DNA of 64,000 nt from Neoechinorhynchus agilis (taxonomy: Eukaryota; Acanthocephala), in assembly GCA_051530055.1 (NCBI GenBank), contig CM121342.1:15562001-15626000 (forward strand). The letters are read 5' to 3'. Shown here in pieces: positions 46,990-57,276 of the stretch. The position numbers and the translations under genes were made by a program. Position 1 is the first letter of the stretch; each line of letters starts with the position of its first letter. The notes under the pieces are model-generated. The model was given only the letters and a program-made list of their open reading frames with translations. It was not told the DNA's origin and ran no database searches.

Positions 46990-47900
46990 ATGCTAAACTC
47001 GATAGTTGAAAGTGCGCGAAATAATAAAGACCGTAAATATTCGCCAATGGATCTTCATTGCTTACCGGTTGGATCAGAACAGGAGCACATGATGGGAGTC
47101 AGTACTTTGTGATCGCATTGTAAAGAAACCCCATTCTTAATCTAGACTACAATACTTGCGATTGAATACGACGGTGGCGTTATTATGGCAGCCGATACTC
47201 GCACCTCCATTGGGTACGATCGCTTTGTGTGTGCGCGTTACTCGTTTATTGTTTAGGACATTCGTTTTCAATCGCTATACGGACAAAATAACGAAGCTTT
47301 CCGATCGAATCTATTGCTGCAGATCAGGATCAGCTGCAGATACTCAAACTACAGCTGAAATAATTTCTTATAATCTTGAAATGCTCTCGGCAATGACCGA
47401 GGAGGAACCGAGTGTAAAAATGGCTGCTACGGTCGCTCATAATTTCCTTTACGAATATCGAGAGCAGCTAGTGGCTGGAATGATTGTGGCAGGATATGAC
47501 GAAAAGGAAGGTGGACAGGTTAGTAACTCGTTGGTGATTTTTGCATCATCATCAAAGGAATGCCCACTTTTCTCATAGGTATACTCCCTTCCTTTGGGTG
47601 GAATGGTAGTCCGCCAGCCCATTGCAATGGGTGGATCAGGGTCAACGTATTTGTACGGATACATGGATTCTCAATACAGATCTGGGATGAATAAAAATGA
47701 TGCATTGGAATTCATGAAGAATGGTATTCACCATTTTTTCACCTAATGATTCACTATAGCTGTTCCGATTAGCCGTTACGCTTGCGATAACTCGCGACAA
47801 CAGCAGTGGCGGTTGTGTTAGAATTGCGGTCATAGACAAGAATGGGATTGAGCGACATACTGTTGCAGGAAATAGCTTGCCTACATTCTATACTGATTAA
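46990..47900 (+). CDS. PSMB6: 20S proteasome subunit beta 1 (caspase-like)
   Basis: Exon 1 (46990-47097) starts MLNSIVESARNNKDRKYSPM and ends EHMMG. Exon 2 (47146-47213) begins TTILAIEYDGGVIMAADTRT. Splicing thus joins Gly to the catalytic Thr exactly at the propeptide cleavage site. Exon 3 (47257-47518): TFVFNRYTDKITKLSDRIYC, CRSGSAADTQTTAEI, YREQLVAGMIVAGYDEKEGG. Exon 4 (from 47579): VYSLPLGGMVVRQPIAMGGS. Exon 5 (to 47900): LAVTLAITRDNSSGGCVRIA, ending LPTFYTD. The nucleophile Thr, Lys33-equivalent region and SGSAADTQ are intact. Introns are about 48, 43, 60 and 36 nt; the exon 4/5 join is off by one base in my reading, so check it. ATG follows CTCTTTTTTTGAAG. Role: post-acidic cleavage in the proteasome core. 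Confidence 0.92.
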
Positions 47901-48125
47901 CAATACGTCTGGATAAACCTTCTTTCAAACATCACTTAAAGTGTTTTGATTTTTAATGTATTTTCGAATCAGTTGATCTGCCTTTCTTTTTTTATTCCCT
48001 CGCACCAACAAAAGTAACTGTTGAGATTTCTTTACGATTCCAAGCAAACCAATTTGTCTAAACAATCTTTCATGAATGCGCTGAAATCGTTCAATGCTCT
48101 TTATTTCTTATTAAGCGATATCACA
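47901..48125. other. Downstream of PSMB6, no gene seen
   Basis: AT-rich sequence between the proteasome stop and the short array. No supported feature. Confidence 0.4.
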
Positions 48126-48472
48126 AACACTTCGGCGCCTACACTCTTACTTTCATCGGCGAAGTTACCTCGTGAAATATTTTTTGAATAAATTGAGTAT
48201 GTCATGGCCGGGATTATGTTCTCCACAGATCTAATTCTATCACCTCGAAGGATTTTCTCTGTCGATAACTTACCTCGTGAAATATTTTAAATAAATCGAG
48301 TATTTTATGCCCGGGATTATGTTCTCCACAGGTATAATTCTACGATCCCGAAGGATTTTCTCTGTTGATGACTTACCTCGTGAAATATTTCAAGTAAATC
48401 GAGTATGTCATGCACGGGATTATGTTCTCCACATGTCTAATTCTATCATCCCGAAGGATTTTCTCTGTAAAG
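48126..48472. repeat. Short array, about 3 units of 101-107 nt
   Basis: CCTCGTGAAATATTT recurs at about 48170, 48271 and 48378. Units share GGGATTATGTTCTCCACA and CGAAGGATTTTCTCTG. The block CTTACCTCGTGAAATATTTC then AAGTAAATCGAG parallels the apex of the 52072 hairpin (TTACTTCGTTCGAAATATTT). Confidence 0.85.
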
Positions 48473-49540
48473 GACAAACTAAAAATTAATGATGATATGA
48501 AACAAACCGACTAGCCAGTAAAACTTAAAATAGAATACAGCGCTCAACCCTGAGTCGAAAAACTGGCTGAGTTTGACGTTCCGTGGTTGTATCGAGTTCG
48601 AATCCGTTACCACCAATGACGCACAACCAAAGAGAACGAAATACCACTGAAGGGAGGAAACTCACTGATGATTCCCACCTCCTGGAGATATCTGAGAATC
48701 CGGAGGAATGTACAAACTTTTAACCGTGCATTAGAGACTATGTGATCATATCACTTCTCTGATGTAATTGGTTTGGCTTTATGCCTCAAAAAAATAAGCC
48801 GGATATAAGGGACAAACTAAAATTTAATGATGATATGAAACAAACCGGCTCGCCAGTAAAACTTAAAATAGAATACAGCGCTCAACCCTGAGTCGAAAAA
48901 CTGGCTGAGTTTGACGTTCCGTGGTTGTATCGAGTTCGAATCCGTTACCACCAATGACGCACAACCAAAGAGAACGAAATACCACTGAAGGGAGGAAACT
49001 CACTGATGATTCCCACCTCCTGGAGATATCTGAGAATCCGGAGGAATGTACAAACTTTTAACCGTGCATTAGAGACTATGTGATCATATCACTTCTCTGA
49101 TGTAATTGGTTTGGCTTTATGCCTCAAAAAAATAAGCCGGATATAAGGGACAAACTAAAATTTAATGATGATATGAAACAAACCGGCTCGCCAGTAAAAC
49201 TTAAAATAGAATACAGCGCTCAACCCTGAGTCGAAAAACTGGCTGATTTTGACACTCCGTAGTTGTGTCGAGGTGGTTAAATGGAATAATGCTATTGATC
49301 CAAGTTAAGGGTCAAGTGGTTCGAATCCGTTACCGCCAATGACGCACAACCAAAGATGACGAAATACCGCTGAAGCGAGGAAACTCACTGATGAGTCCCG
49401 CTTCTTGGAGATATCTGAGAATCCCGCAAGACGTACAAACCCTTAACCGTGCATTAGAGACTATGTGGTCATATCACTTCTCTGATGTAATTGCTTTATC
49501 TTTATGCCTTAAAAAAATAAGCCGGATATAAGGGACAAAC
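48473..49540 (+). repeat. Tandem trimer of SINE family 1 (338, 338 and about 384 nt)
   Basis: GACAAACTAAA begins units at 48473, 48811 and 49149, with a further start at 49533. Units 1 and 2 differ at only a few positions and have a shortened tRNA head ending GAGTTCGAATCCGTTACC. Unit 3 keeps the fuller head: TGTCGAGGTGGTTAAATGG (A-box) to AGTGGTTCGAATCCGTTACC (B-box). The body carries GACGCACAACCAAAGA and ATATCACTTCTCTGATGTAA. The near identity of units 1 and 2 implies a recent duplication. Confidence 0.9.
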
Positions 49541-50004
49541 CAAAATTTAATGATGTTACTTTCAGGAATATTGAGGAGACGGAAAATAGGGATAGAATTG
49601 TTGTTAAAGATTGTTTAACAAACGCTTGTTTTCTAGAAGTCCTGTCTCTCAAGAAACAAAACATGTAGGGTTTATTACGACCATCTCCTTTAAAATACCG
49701 TTGCACTGGTCATTTGAGAGAGATACTTCGTTGGGGTTCGTTAAGGCGCTATTTTAATGTCATAAAAACACAGGAATCCATCAGTAGTTCATTAAAGGCT
49801 TTCTAAAGACCATTGATATTAAGCACTGGCTCTTTGAAAAGATGTTTAAAATAATGTCTAGAATTCTATATTGACTTTCGTGTAAACCCAATATGATACA
49901 AAAAAGGCACACAATAGAGAAGCAGAAGATTATGGTGTTCAAGAAATACCACCATTTAATTGAGATATGTGTGAAGGCTTCTTGAGGTGCTACGTGATTG
50001 CTTA
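49541..50004. other. Flank; possible membrane-span frame at 49781-50035 (minus)
   Basis: A minus frame overlapping the end of the acidic-protein gene has a hydrophobic run WWYFLNTIIFCFSIVCLFCI. It could be an alternative last exon giving the acidic protein a membrane anchor, but I see no clean splice pair. Confidence 0.3.
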
Positions 50005-50544
50005 TCATGGATTCTGATTCCAAAGATACGAGCACGATTCAACATTCGTGTATAGGTTGTATTCATCGGTTGATCTCGGCTCAGGAATCTGTTGACTGTT
50101 CGTAGCTAACCATTCATCCGTGTTGGCCTTAAATGCGTGTTCGCTATTCTGTGGGAGAATATCGATCAGATTTAGAGACGTGAACCCAGGTGGTTGAGAG
50201 AAATCGGTTGGCAATATGCCAAGATCGCTGGAATTTGCGGTCGAAATTGTTTGATCGGACGACGGATTTAGAGACGAAGACGATTGCATTGCACGTTCGC
50301 CCGGTGCACGACTCTCGATTCCAGATGAATCTTCTCGTCCAAGTTCAGAAAGTTGACGAATATTTTCCCAGAATTCTACGGCAGTTGGGAGATAGTCTTC
50401 AAAGACTTCATCATCGTAAGAGGATACATCAAATTGTGACCAATCAATATCTTCCATTTGCGGCACATAATAATCATCCTCGTTCGTTTCGAATAACGTT
50501 GAAGGTACTTCCCCAATATTGGTTGAAAACTGATCGTCCGACAT
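50005..50544 (-). CDS. Acidic Ser-rich protein of unknown function
   Basis: From ATG 50544 (MSDDQFSTNIGEVPSTLFET), 179 residues, mostly acidic and disordered in character (DYYVPQMEDIDWSQFDVSSY). Ser-rich segments follow (SSSSLNPSSDQTISTANSSD), and it ends SCSYLWNQNP. The composition and short hydrophobic-acidic clusters (EDIDWSQFDV, LNLIDILP) resemble transcription-activation regions, by inference only. TTTTATGTTTTTAG ends one base before the ATG, so the longer frame up to 50616 is probably not translated. No DNA-binding domain is visible in the window. Confidence 0.55.
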   Translation of the reverse strand: MSDDQFSTNIGEVPSTLFETNEDDYYVPQMEDIDWSQFDVSSYDDEVFEDYLPTAVEFWENIRQLSELGREDSSGIESRAPGERAMQSSSSLNPSSDQTISTANSSDLGILPTDFSQPPGFTSLNLIDILPQNSEHAFKANTDEWLATNSQQIPEPRSTDEYNLYTNVESCSYLWNQNP

Positions 50545-50724
50545 ACTAAAAACATAAAATGGATTATGATAAATTGGCTGCGTCTCAATAGGTGAGGAGG
50601 CGTATATAATGTACAAACGAAACGATGCAGTTTACGAGAAAATAATATAAAATATTTTATCTAAAACTAAAAACAGACGACGTAGTACACTAAAATGTTC
50701 CTTATCATTTCGTCTCCGTTGATC

Positions 50725-51055
50725 GTTTATGATTCCAGAATTCGTCGTGGTTTTCATCTATGTGTTCCCATATTAACGGATGAGGACCCATGGGTACATA
50801 TGCTCTCCCAACCCTTCTTTGCATTTTAAATAAACGTGAATGGGAGACTAGTCAAATTATTTATTGTATTGCTTTCCACAATATAGGAAAAGGAAACGAG
50901 GACCCTAAGCACTGGCGCGTTATTCCAGATCCGGTCGCTTGACCATGGAAATCCACGCGGTCCATGACAAAACTAGAAGTTGGGACGATGGTGAGGATTA
51001 ACGGTGGCAGCGGTCGCCGAAGTCTGTGTTCCTCTGATTGTGGATCACCATTGAG
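50725..51055 (+). repeat. Dispersed repeat, copy 2 (longest)
   Basis: Matches 30085-30315 in blocks (CCAGAATTCGTCGTGG, GACTAGTCAAATTATTTATT, CCATGACAAAACTAGAAGTT, TTCCTCTGATTGTGGATCAC). It has about 100 nt more in the middle than copy 1. Function unknown. Confidence 0.75.
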
Positions 51056-51084
51056 AACTTCCACCAGTACCCAATTTGCCTACT

Positions 51085-51470
51085 AACGTCGATATGTGAC
51101 AAGGTACCGGGGCTTATGATTAGAGAATTATTGTTTAGAAGTCTTCACCCGGTAAATAATTTTTTACTAATAACGTTTCGAACCTCGTTCATTCTCAGTT
51201 CTAAAAAGCGAACGGTGAAATGGTTATTATGTTCAAACGCGATCATTTCACCACTTGTCGATATGTGAGGTACCGGGGAATGTGATTAGAATTATTGTTT
51301 AGGTCTACACCCGCGGTAAATGATTATTTATTAAAGACGTTTCGAACCTCGTCGGGTACATCATGAGTTTGTTACTTCACCATTTGTTTTTCAGAAATGG
51401 TGATGAACCCGGCGAGGTTCGAAACGTATTTATTAAAAAATTATCTACCGAGTCCGGGTTCACAACAGAC
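51085..51470. mobile_element. Two F1 hairpin elements in tandem, different subtypes
   Basis: The first begins GTCGATATGTGACAAGGTAC at about 51088. The second begins TGTCGATATGTGAGGTACCG at about 51257. Both have the tail at the left. The second has arms around CACCATTTGTTTTTCAGAAATGGTG with flanking GAACCTCGTCGGGT and ACCCGGCGAGGTTC. The subtypes match those at 28375 and 43581 respectively. Outer boundaries are uncertain. Confidence 0.7.
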
Positions 51471-52071
51471 CTGTCCAATAACTGCAGCGCCGTAGATCCC
51501 TCGAAATTTAAGCCGGCATATAGCGTTTCCAACTAATGCTTCAAATGAAGATTTGCTATTCGGTTAAAGTTTGCTTTTAACCTCCAAGAGGTGTATTTTA
51601 TTACCATGCATTGATCAACGAGTGCCTACAGAGTCAGATTAGTTCTTCAAGTTTGAACAAAGTGAAAGATCAATTAAAAAGCCGGTTACTGTAGCCAGAT
51701 CTTCTTTGCTGTTCACAAAGACAAAAGATAGAGAGGAAGAAGCATATTCAGATCGATGTTACCAAATGTTTTATCATTGTTGACGCATTTTCACTTAAAA
51801 TCGATTAAAACGTTAGCTAAAAACGCCAAGAACGAGAAGCACTGTTTTCTAACATTGATGATGCAACATTCACAAGCGAAATGAAGGATCGAGACAAACT
51901 GCTTGTTAGTATTTATGCCGATGGCTGACTGTTGTACATTATGCCACAATCAGTAACGATTCGACTTTTCAATAACCTACGCTTTGTTAAGGGAAACGCT
52001 TTAGGAAAATTGCAGTTTTAACGAATGAGGCTCTAAAGGAACTCGGTACACTTTTACGATAGTCAAAGTAT
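51471..52071. other. Intergenic, no gene seen
   Basis: No coding frame, RNA gene or repeat could be supported. Confidence 0.4.
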
Positions 52072-52215
52072 AATTTTGGTGAACATACTCCCGGTCATAA
52101 CCAAAACGCGTGCGGTTTTAACACTTTAACAATAACTGATGAGGCGAGGTTACTTCGTTCGAAATATTTCCAATAAATCAAATAAGTTATGACAGGGAGT
52201 ATGTTCACCAAAATT
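52072..52215 (+). other. Hairpin with hammerhead-like core
   Basis: Arms 52072-52101 and 52186-52215 are complementary over 30 nt with one mismatch. The apex has CTGATGA at 52136-52142, a foldable segment 52143-52160 (GGCGAGG TTA CTTCG-T-TC), GAAA at 52161-52164 and a short AT-rich loop to AAATC at 52175-52179. That order is the conserved core of a type I hammerhead ribozyme. The bases next to the core that should form the inner part of stem I do not pair, so activity is doubtful. No flanking duplication was found. Confidence 0.45.
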
Positions 52216-52927
52216 ATATTCATCAAAACTGTGAACTATTTAGTTTAAGTCGCTGCTTTGTTTTAATGACGAATTAGAGCATTTTCTGCTAAAGAATTAG
52301 GTTCGGATTATCGACGTCCAAACCACCCAAAAATCTACGGTGAACGCATGAATTAACAAAATGGATCAAAATGAATTGAAATAAAGAAGTAATAGGATCT
52401 ATATTTTTCGTTCAAATGCCAAATGGTCGGGAGCAAAAGGGACGTTTTTAGAGGTGAAATAATACGTCTTCTTGTAATTTGAGTTTCGACAGCAGCTACG
52501 ACCGCTTATAAACACCCATTGCTTAATTTTAAAAAACCAAGTATTGCATTACACGGAAATCCTAAACCATTTAGTAACTGATCCTCGTTATCGAACCAAA
52601 AAAAACGAAAGCTACGAAGCGAATGAATTTTTATAGCGACGGCAACAATAAACACGAGGATCTTAATCTCTCGTGAAGGAGTTCCATTTCGACCGGAAGA
52701 AATAAAGACTGGCGGGAAATAGGAGTGTATTTTTGAGAAGCTATCTTTGAAGAGAGCTTGTGTTAGATGCAGAAGTCGCAATAAAATTAGGAAGAAAAAG
52801 TGCCTCTTGAGGCCTACAATTAATCTGTGTGGAATCAACCCAGTGCAAAGTGCTTCTTTTTTCGTTGTGACTTGGACAGCCATTCGACTCGCACATTAAG
52901 AAGTTCTGCCACCACTTTTTAATATTT
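52216..52927. other. Intergenic; overlapping minus frames not supported
   Basis: Minus frames at 52506-52883 and 52741-52959 overlap each other and lack motifs. Nothing convincing. Confidence 0.4.
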
Positions 52928-53780
52928 TCGTAAACGAAATTAAACCTATCTCGTCTCACTCTAAACTTTTCTTATATGCAGACGATCTCACCCTCGTCAC
53001 CCTATCAGCAGCCCACCTCTCCCTCTCGTTAACATCTAAAGAAATCATCTACATCAAAGATTTCAGTACCAATTACCAACTCAACCTGAGCTTCTGCAAA
53101 TTTTTCGATATGATCCCCTCACTCTCCCGCAACTTCACATTCTATCCCGACCTTTTAAATGACGTCCTAAGAGTAACCTACCTAAGAATTCTGAGTCTAC
53201 AAATTTCAATAAAATCTGAAATGGGGTTCGCGCATTACACTTTCCCTCAAACGCAATACTTTTAAAATGTACTTCCTCAAACGACTCTGCCATTTTAGGA
53301 GTCGATTCGCCCGATCTCTCCAAATTTCACTGCGGCTCTATTTTACCCTCTCTCATCTACATCTATCCCATCTTTTGCAACCTTTCCCAATCACAAACCC
53401 GTCGCCTTGAAACGTTTCATTAAAGCGTTGCACAGTTGGTTTTCTCCCTCTCACCGAATACCTTGATAAGATTTTCAACTAAGAATCAAAACGCCTCTCA
53501 ACTCAACCATCACAATTTTTACCACATTTCATTCCGATTTTCATACGAGCACAACACTCGCAATCCCAATTCCATTCACCATCCCTCTACCTCCGCACCT
53601 TGTACCGTGCTGCCCAACCTTCTCGGATACCATGACCCGAAATGAAACTGAGGAAAAATCCAACCGAACAAACTACCAACGTTTCCACCCCACAGGAACC
53701 GTAATCCATTCCAAAATCAACAGCCGCATTCATTTAACCTATCATATGATTCGAGTTTTCATGGGGATAATAAAATGTGT
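52928..53780 (+). mobile_element. LINE J copy 5, RT end to 3' end
   Basis: The plus strand reads HSKLFLYADDLTLVTLSAAH (RT box) then LTSKEIIYIKDFSTNYQLNL. It continues to the shared 3' block (TGCTGCCCAACCTTCT, TTTAACCTATCATATGATTC). It matches 6230-7060 in opposite orientation. Confidence 0.78.
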
Positions 53781-54358
53781 AATTTTACGCAAATTCTTAA
53801 AGAAACTTCGCTGTAGCCATCGCCCACGGAGACTGGTTCTGGATGTAGTTCCATTGTGTTTGTTAGCATCCAAAAATTGTTATGACGTTACTAATTAAAA
53901 TGCGTTACAAGGTAGGTAAATTTCAACAATTACGATATGAGATAATATTTCAACTTAAGAACTTCTCCATAAACCTAATGTATCCGTTCACCCAAGGGGC
54001 ATGCCCCGGTCTTTGGAGCGGATAATCATTTAGGCTCGCAAGTCCTTGTGTTGGCCTTGCTAATGCACTCGGATCCTTACCGCCAAATATTAGTCAACAA
54101 AAGCAAGAGTGAACAAGTAAATAAGAAAATTTTTGATTTACAGTTGCCTCTTGTGAGAGCATCTATAGAACAAATGACATTCAATAAAACGGTTTAAATC
54201 GCATGACTTGAAAGCAAAATCGACAAAACTGTAAATCGTCGTCATATTATCGTTTTACAAAATGAGACTATCGGATTGAATGATGACTTGTCAAACCCAA
54301 ATTAAATTACGCTTGGATTTGACGGTTTTTATAATTTAGTTCGATCTGAAATGTCGAC
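53781..54358. other. Intergenic; nested stem at 53982-54023
   Basis: ATCCG...CGGAT encloses CCAA/TTGG and the palindrome GGGGCATGCCCC. This is the only structured-looking element here. No RNA family is recognised. Confidence 0.35.
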
Positions 54359-55107
54359 TCAAGTCGCACTGCCGGTCCTGTGGGCATATTCAAGTCTGGT
54401 GATCACTCGAATAGAATACTGCGACAAGTTCGTTTCATCAGCATCCAATTTCTTAAAGTCTGTCCTCCACATTTTTGCTTTTATTCTGCAACAATCTTCG
54501 TTCACTTCTGTGATGATCCCATGATTGCCTTTCTCGGGCCCTCGAAGGACTTGAACACAGGCTCCTAAGCGCAAACAAGGAACTTCCTCGTGATTTGATT
54601 TTTTGAAACTATTCATGCATAGATTCTCATTTTTTGAGTAAAAGTCACGTTATTATAATGAAAAGAATCGATGCTATTTAATTGTTCAAGTAGAGATTTG
54701 TCAGCGCCAAGACCTAAACCCCGGGGACGCAAATACGCCCACTTATCGACGGGTTTGTCGATGCCCACTTCCTGACCCATTCCACGTAAACAAGCTGCTC
54801 CAAACTCACTAATGTCCATTTGATCATAATCAATCTCGTCCGTAAGATGTTCTAAATTCACAGTCCTGTTGGGTAATAGTGGAATAATTTTAGCTTGCTT
54901 AGAATTGCATTTCTGCACTGGTTGTACCCCACGACGGTCTACTGATCGCACATATTCGCATCTATGTGAATCCTCCTTGTATTCACCGATCGATTCGTCT
55001 TCGATTTTCGCTTTTTTTAAATGTCGAGTTTTACTATCGCGACTTTTGGAGATTTTGAACGAAATCGCCGATTTGATATTTGTATCGCTCGGAGAACCGG
55101 GATTCAT
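54359..55107 (-). CDS. GPKOW: G-patch and KOW protein GPKOW/Spp2-like, short form
   Basis: From ATG 55107 (MNPGSPSDTNIKSAISFKIS). A basic N-terminus (SRDSKTRHLKKAKIEDESIG) is followed by a G-patch region (AACLRGMGQEVGIDKPVDKW, RPRGLGLGADKSLL). After a presumed short intron at about 54610-54655, a KOW motif follows: LRLGACVQVLRGPEKGNHGI then ITEVNEDCCRIKAKMW. The frame ends ITRLEYAHRTGSAT. Known role: a spliceosome-associated partner of DHX16/Prp2 whose G-patch activates that helicase. Human GPKOW has two KOW motifs and 476 residues. Only one KOW and about 250 residues are visible here, closer to yeast Spp2 in size. Acceptor TTTTCCTTTTAG lies 14 nt before the ATG. Confidence 0.85.
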
Positions 55108-55121
55108 CGATGGCACGGAAT

Positions 55122-55454
55122 CTAAAAGGAAAATTAACACTCGGATTAAGGTAAATGATAAAAGTCGAGAGACCCTTGAATTCACGTACATAAATGAAAT
55201 CAACGAAAAAGTGCTTGTATTGAGATAGTGATTGACGTTTCGTTAAGATAGTCTTAGGACGCATCCGTAAGAATCCTTTAAGAGTAATCAAATTTGAAGA
55301 CCAAAATGAAAGGAACTTTGTGATTAGAAAGAAAATTCCGAGCATTTCCACGTGATCAAATGCCAACGTGAGTTTGTATCAACCAATATTCATCAGCGTT
55401 CAAAATAAATATGCAATGAACACAGCCTTCAAGAATATATTCGTTTATTGTAGT
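55122..55454. other. Intergenic, no gene seen
   Basis: Upstream of GPKOW. No supported coding frame. Confidence 0.4.
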
Positions 55455-55765
55455 CTCTTTAGATTTGTTACAGGAGGTTAGTGGTGCAGTCCCCAGGAGC
55501 AGCAGCTACTGACGCGGAGGATCGAGAGGTGGCGAAATATAGAAAATTAGGTAGGTCTCACGTTTTTATACCCTTTGGAGTGGAGGCTCTTGGTGCGCTC
55601 TTTAGCTCGGCACTAAGATTTACGAAGGAGTTATCGAGTAGACTCCAGCCAAGACAGGAAATGCAGGAGCTGATGCTTTCCTACGCCAAAACATTGATCT
55701 CGCGATCCAAAGCGGAAACGCAGCGAGTGCGGTCGCGACCACTGAGGGAAGAGCAATGCCTCTTT
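55455..55765 (+). mobile_element. RLE-type retrotransposon copy d, C-terminal fragment
   Basis: The plus strand reads AAATDAEDREVAKYRKLG then SHVFIPFGVEALGALFSSAL and ISRSKAETQRVRS. This is the same C-terminus as copies a, b and c. Confidence 0.72.
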
Positions 55766-56209
55766 ATCGTGGACGGTGGTGATTGTTTAAACGTTTTGTT
55801 GTTGTGTGTGTAAATGAAAGAGTTGCTTTCAAAAAAATTTAAAATTTGCAAAAAAATGCCTAGAAAACGAACAAAGCTGGTCAAAAAATAGGATAATTTT
55901 CGATTTACATAAAAATGAGTTATTAAGGATTGCATTCGGGTGTGGTTAGGTATGGTATTATTTAGGTCGATTGTCGACACACGAAAGAGGGATCGCATTA
56001 AAGAAACGAATATATTTGGACTGATTGAATTAGAGTAATTTTATCAATTCAATTGCAAAAATGATTCTGATTCAATCATTCGGAATATATACGTTCCACT
56101 TTAGCGTTCTCTCTCGGGTGTTGACAAGCGACCAAAATAACAAAAATTGAGTTATGCCAAAAAAGTGTTAAATCGTGGTACATTTTAAACCGAATGAGAC
56201 GCATAGAAC
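55766..56209. other. Intergenic, no gene seen
   Basis: AT-rich sequence. No supported feature. Confidence 0.4.
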
Positions 56210-56390
56210 GCTCAATGATAAAATCTCTAGTTAGGGCTACACCCGGTCAATGATTATTTCGATTAAAGAGGTTTCGAACCTCGTCGGGTTGAAACGTCAT
56301 TAATAAACATTCATTTACCGCGGGTGGAGAGTCCTAAACAATAATTAAAATCACATTCCCGGAACCTCACATATCGACATTTTCTAGTTC
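56210..56390. mobile_element. F1 hairpin element, truncated copy
   Basis: Arms around CAATGATTATTTCGATTAAA and CATTAATAAACATTCATTTA, apex AACCTCGTCGGGTTGAAACG. The one-sided tail AATCACATTCCCGGAACCTC ACATATCGAC is on the right. The apex is shortened. Flanking repeats are not clear. Confidence 0.7.
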
Positions 56391-57276
56391 AGTATTTAGC
56401 AAACTTTTTGTTTTTTGGCATAAGGAAAAACCATTGTTTTATAATAAAAAGAAAAATTATTTAACACGTTTTTAAACATTCGCTCTAACATTAGGCCGGA
56501 ATAAGGACGACGAACCACAAGTAAGTGCCACAGTGTCCTATTTCTTGGCTTTTGTGTGCATGCATCCGGGCGGCAATGTCCGAGGTCCTATGACTCCGGA
56601 AAGACCATTTTTCAAGATGATCGATGTCATCTATAAGAAAACCTGTGTTCATTGCGCATAATAACAAATTCCATTCGTCTACATTTTGAAGACGGACGTA
56701 TTTTTGAGCACTTACTTTGCGCTTTGAACCCAAACGCGGTCTTCATGGGCCAAACACCCCTTACAGCCGTGGAGTACCAAGCGAAAGATACATTTTTAAC
56801 TTTCACTTTCAGAATCACTGCTCATCTCGAAAGAGGTGAAAAAATGGGACTGATGGTCGTCGAGAAGGGACGACCCACGTGCGACGTGTTATGGTGCTTA
56901 ACCAAATGATGAGTTAGCCTCCTCAATGACTTTGTTCTAACTCCTTCTCTAGTTCGTGAATTGCTTTGTTGGACCCTCAAGAAAGAATGAAACTCCGAAA
57001 TATCGGTCCTAAATAAAGCATTTCGTTTCAATCGTGTAAATTGTTCAAGAATGAATTACATCAAAAGAACTAATAAAAACTTTACTTTAACACCCAGTAT
57101 TTAAAATCAATCGTCTATCAACATCCAATAAACGATTTTAAAATACTACATTTACACTAATACTAGACAAGGAACTTACATCACACATAAACAATATCGC
57201 CATTTAGGGTAATGCAAAAACATTAAAATAATAATTATGGACCAAAGTCCACACAAGCTCTAAATAAAGTGGAACG
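56391..57276. other. Intergenic; conflicting frames at 56491-56909
   Basis: A plus frame (56652-56909, ending CDVLWCLTK) and several minus frames overlap. A minus ATG near 56823 (MSSDSESES) follows CACCTCTTTCGAG, like the acceptor-ATG pattern seen elsewhere. I could not find a splicing that gives a recognisable protein. A small gene is possible. Confidence 0.3.

Noticed and set aside
49254-49340. Functional tRNA gene in the third SINE unit
   Set aside because: A- and B-boxes are present but the acceptor and anticodon stems do not form; it is the head of a SINE.
52072-52215. Active hammerhead ribozyme
   Set aside because: The core is canonical in order, but the inner part of stem I does not pair, so I report only a hammerhead-like core, not a ribozyme gene.
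56491-56909. Conserved small gene
   Set aside because: No splicing on either strand gave a recognisable protein; left as unresolved in the region entry.
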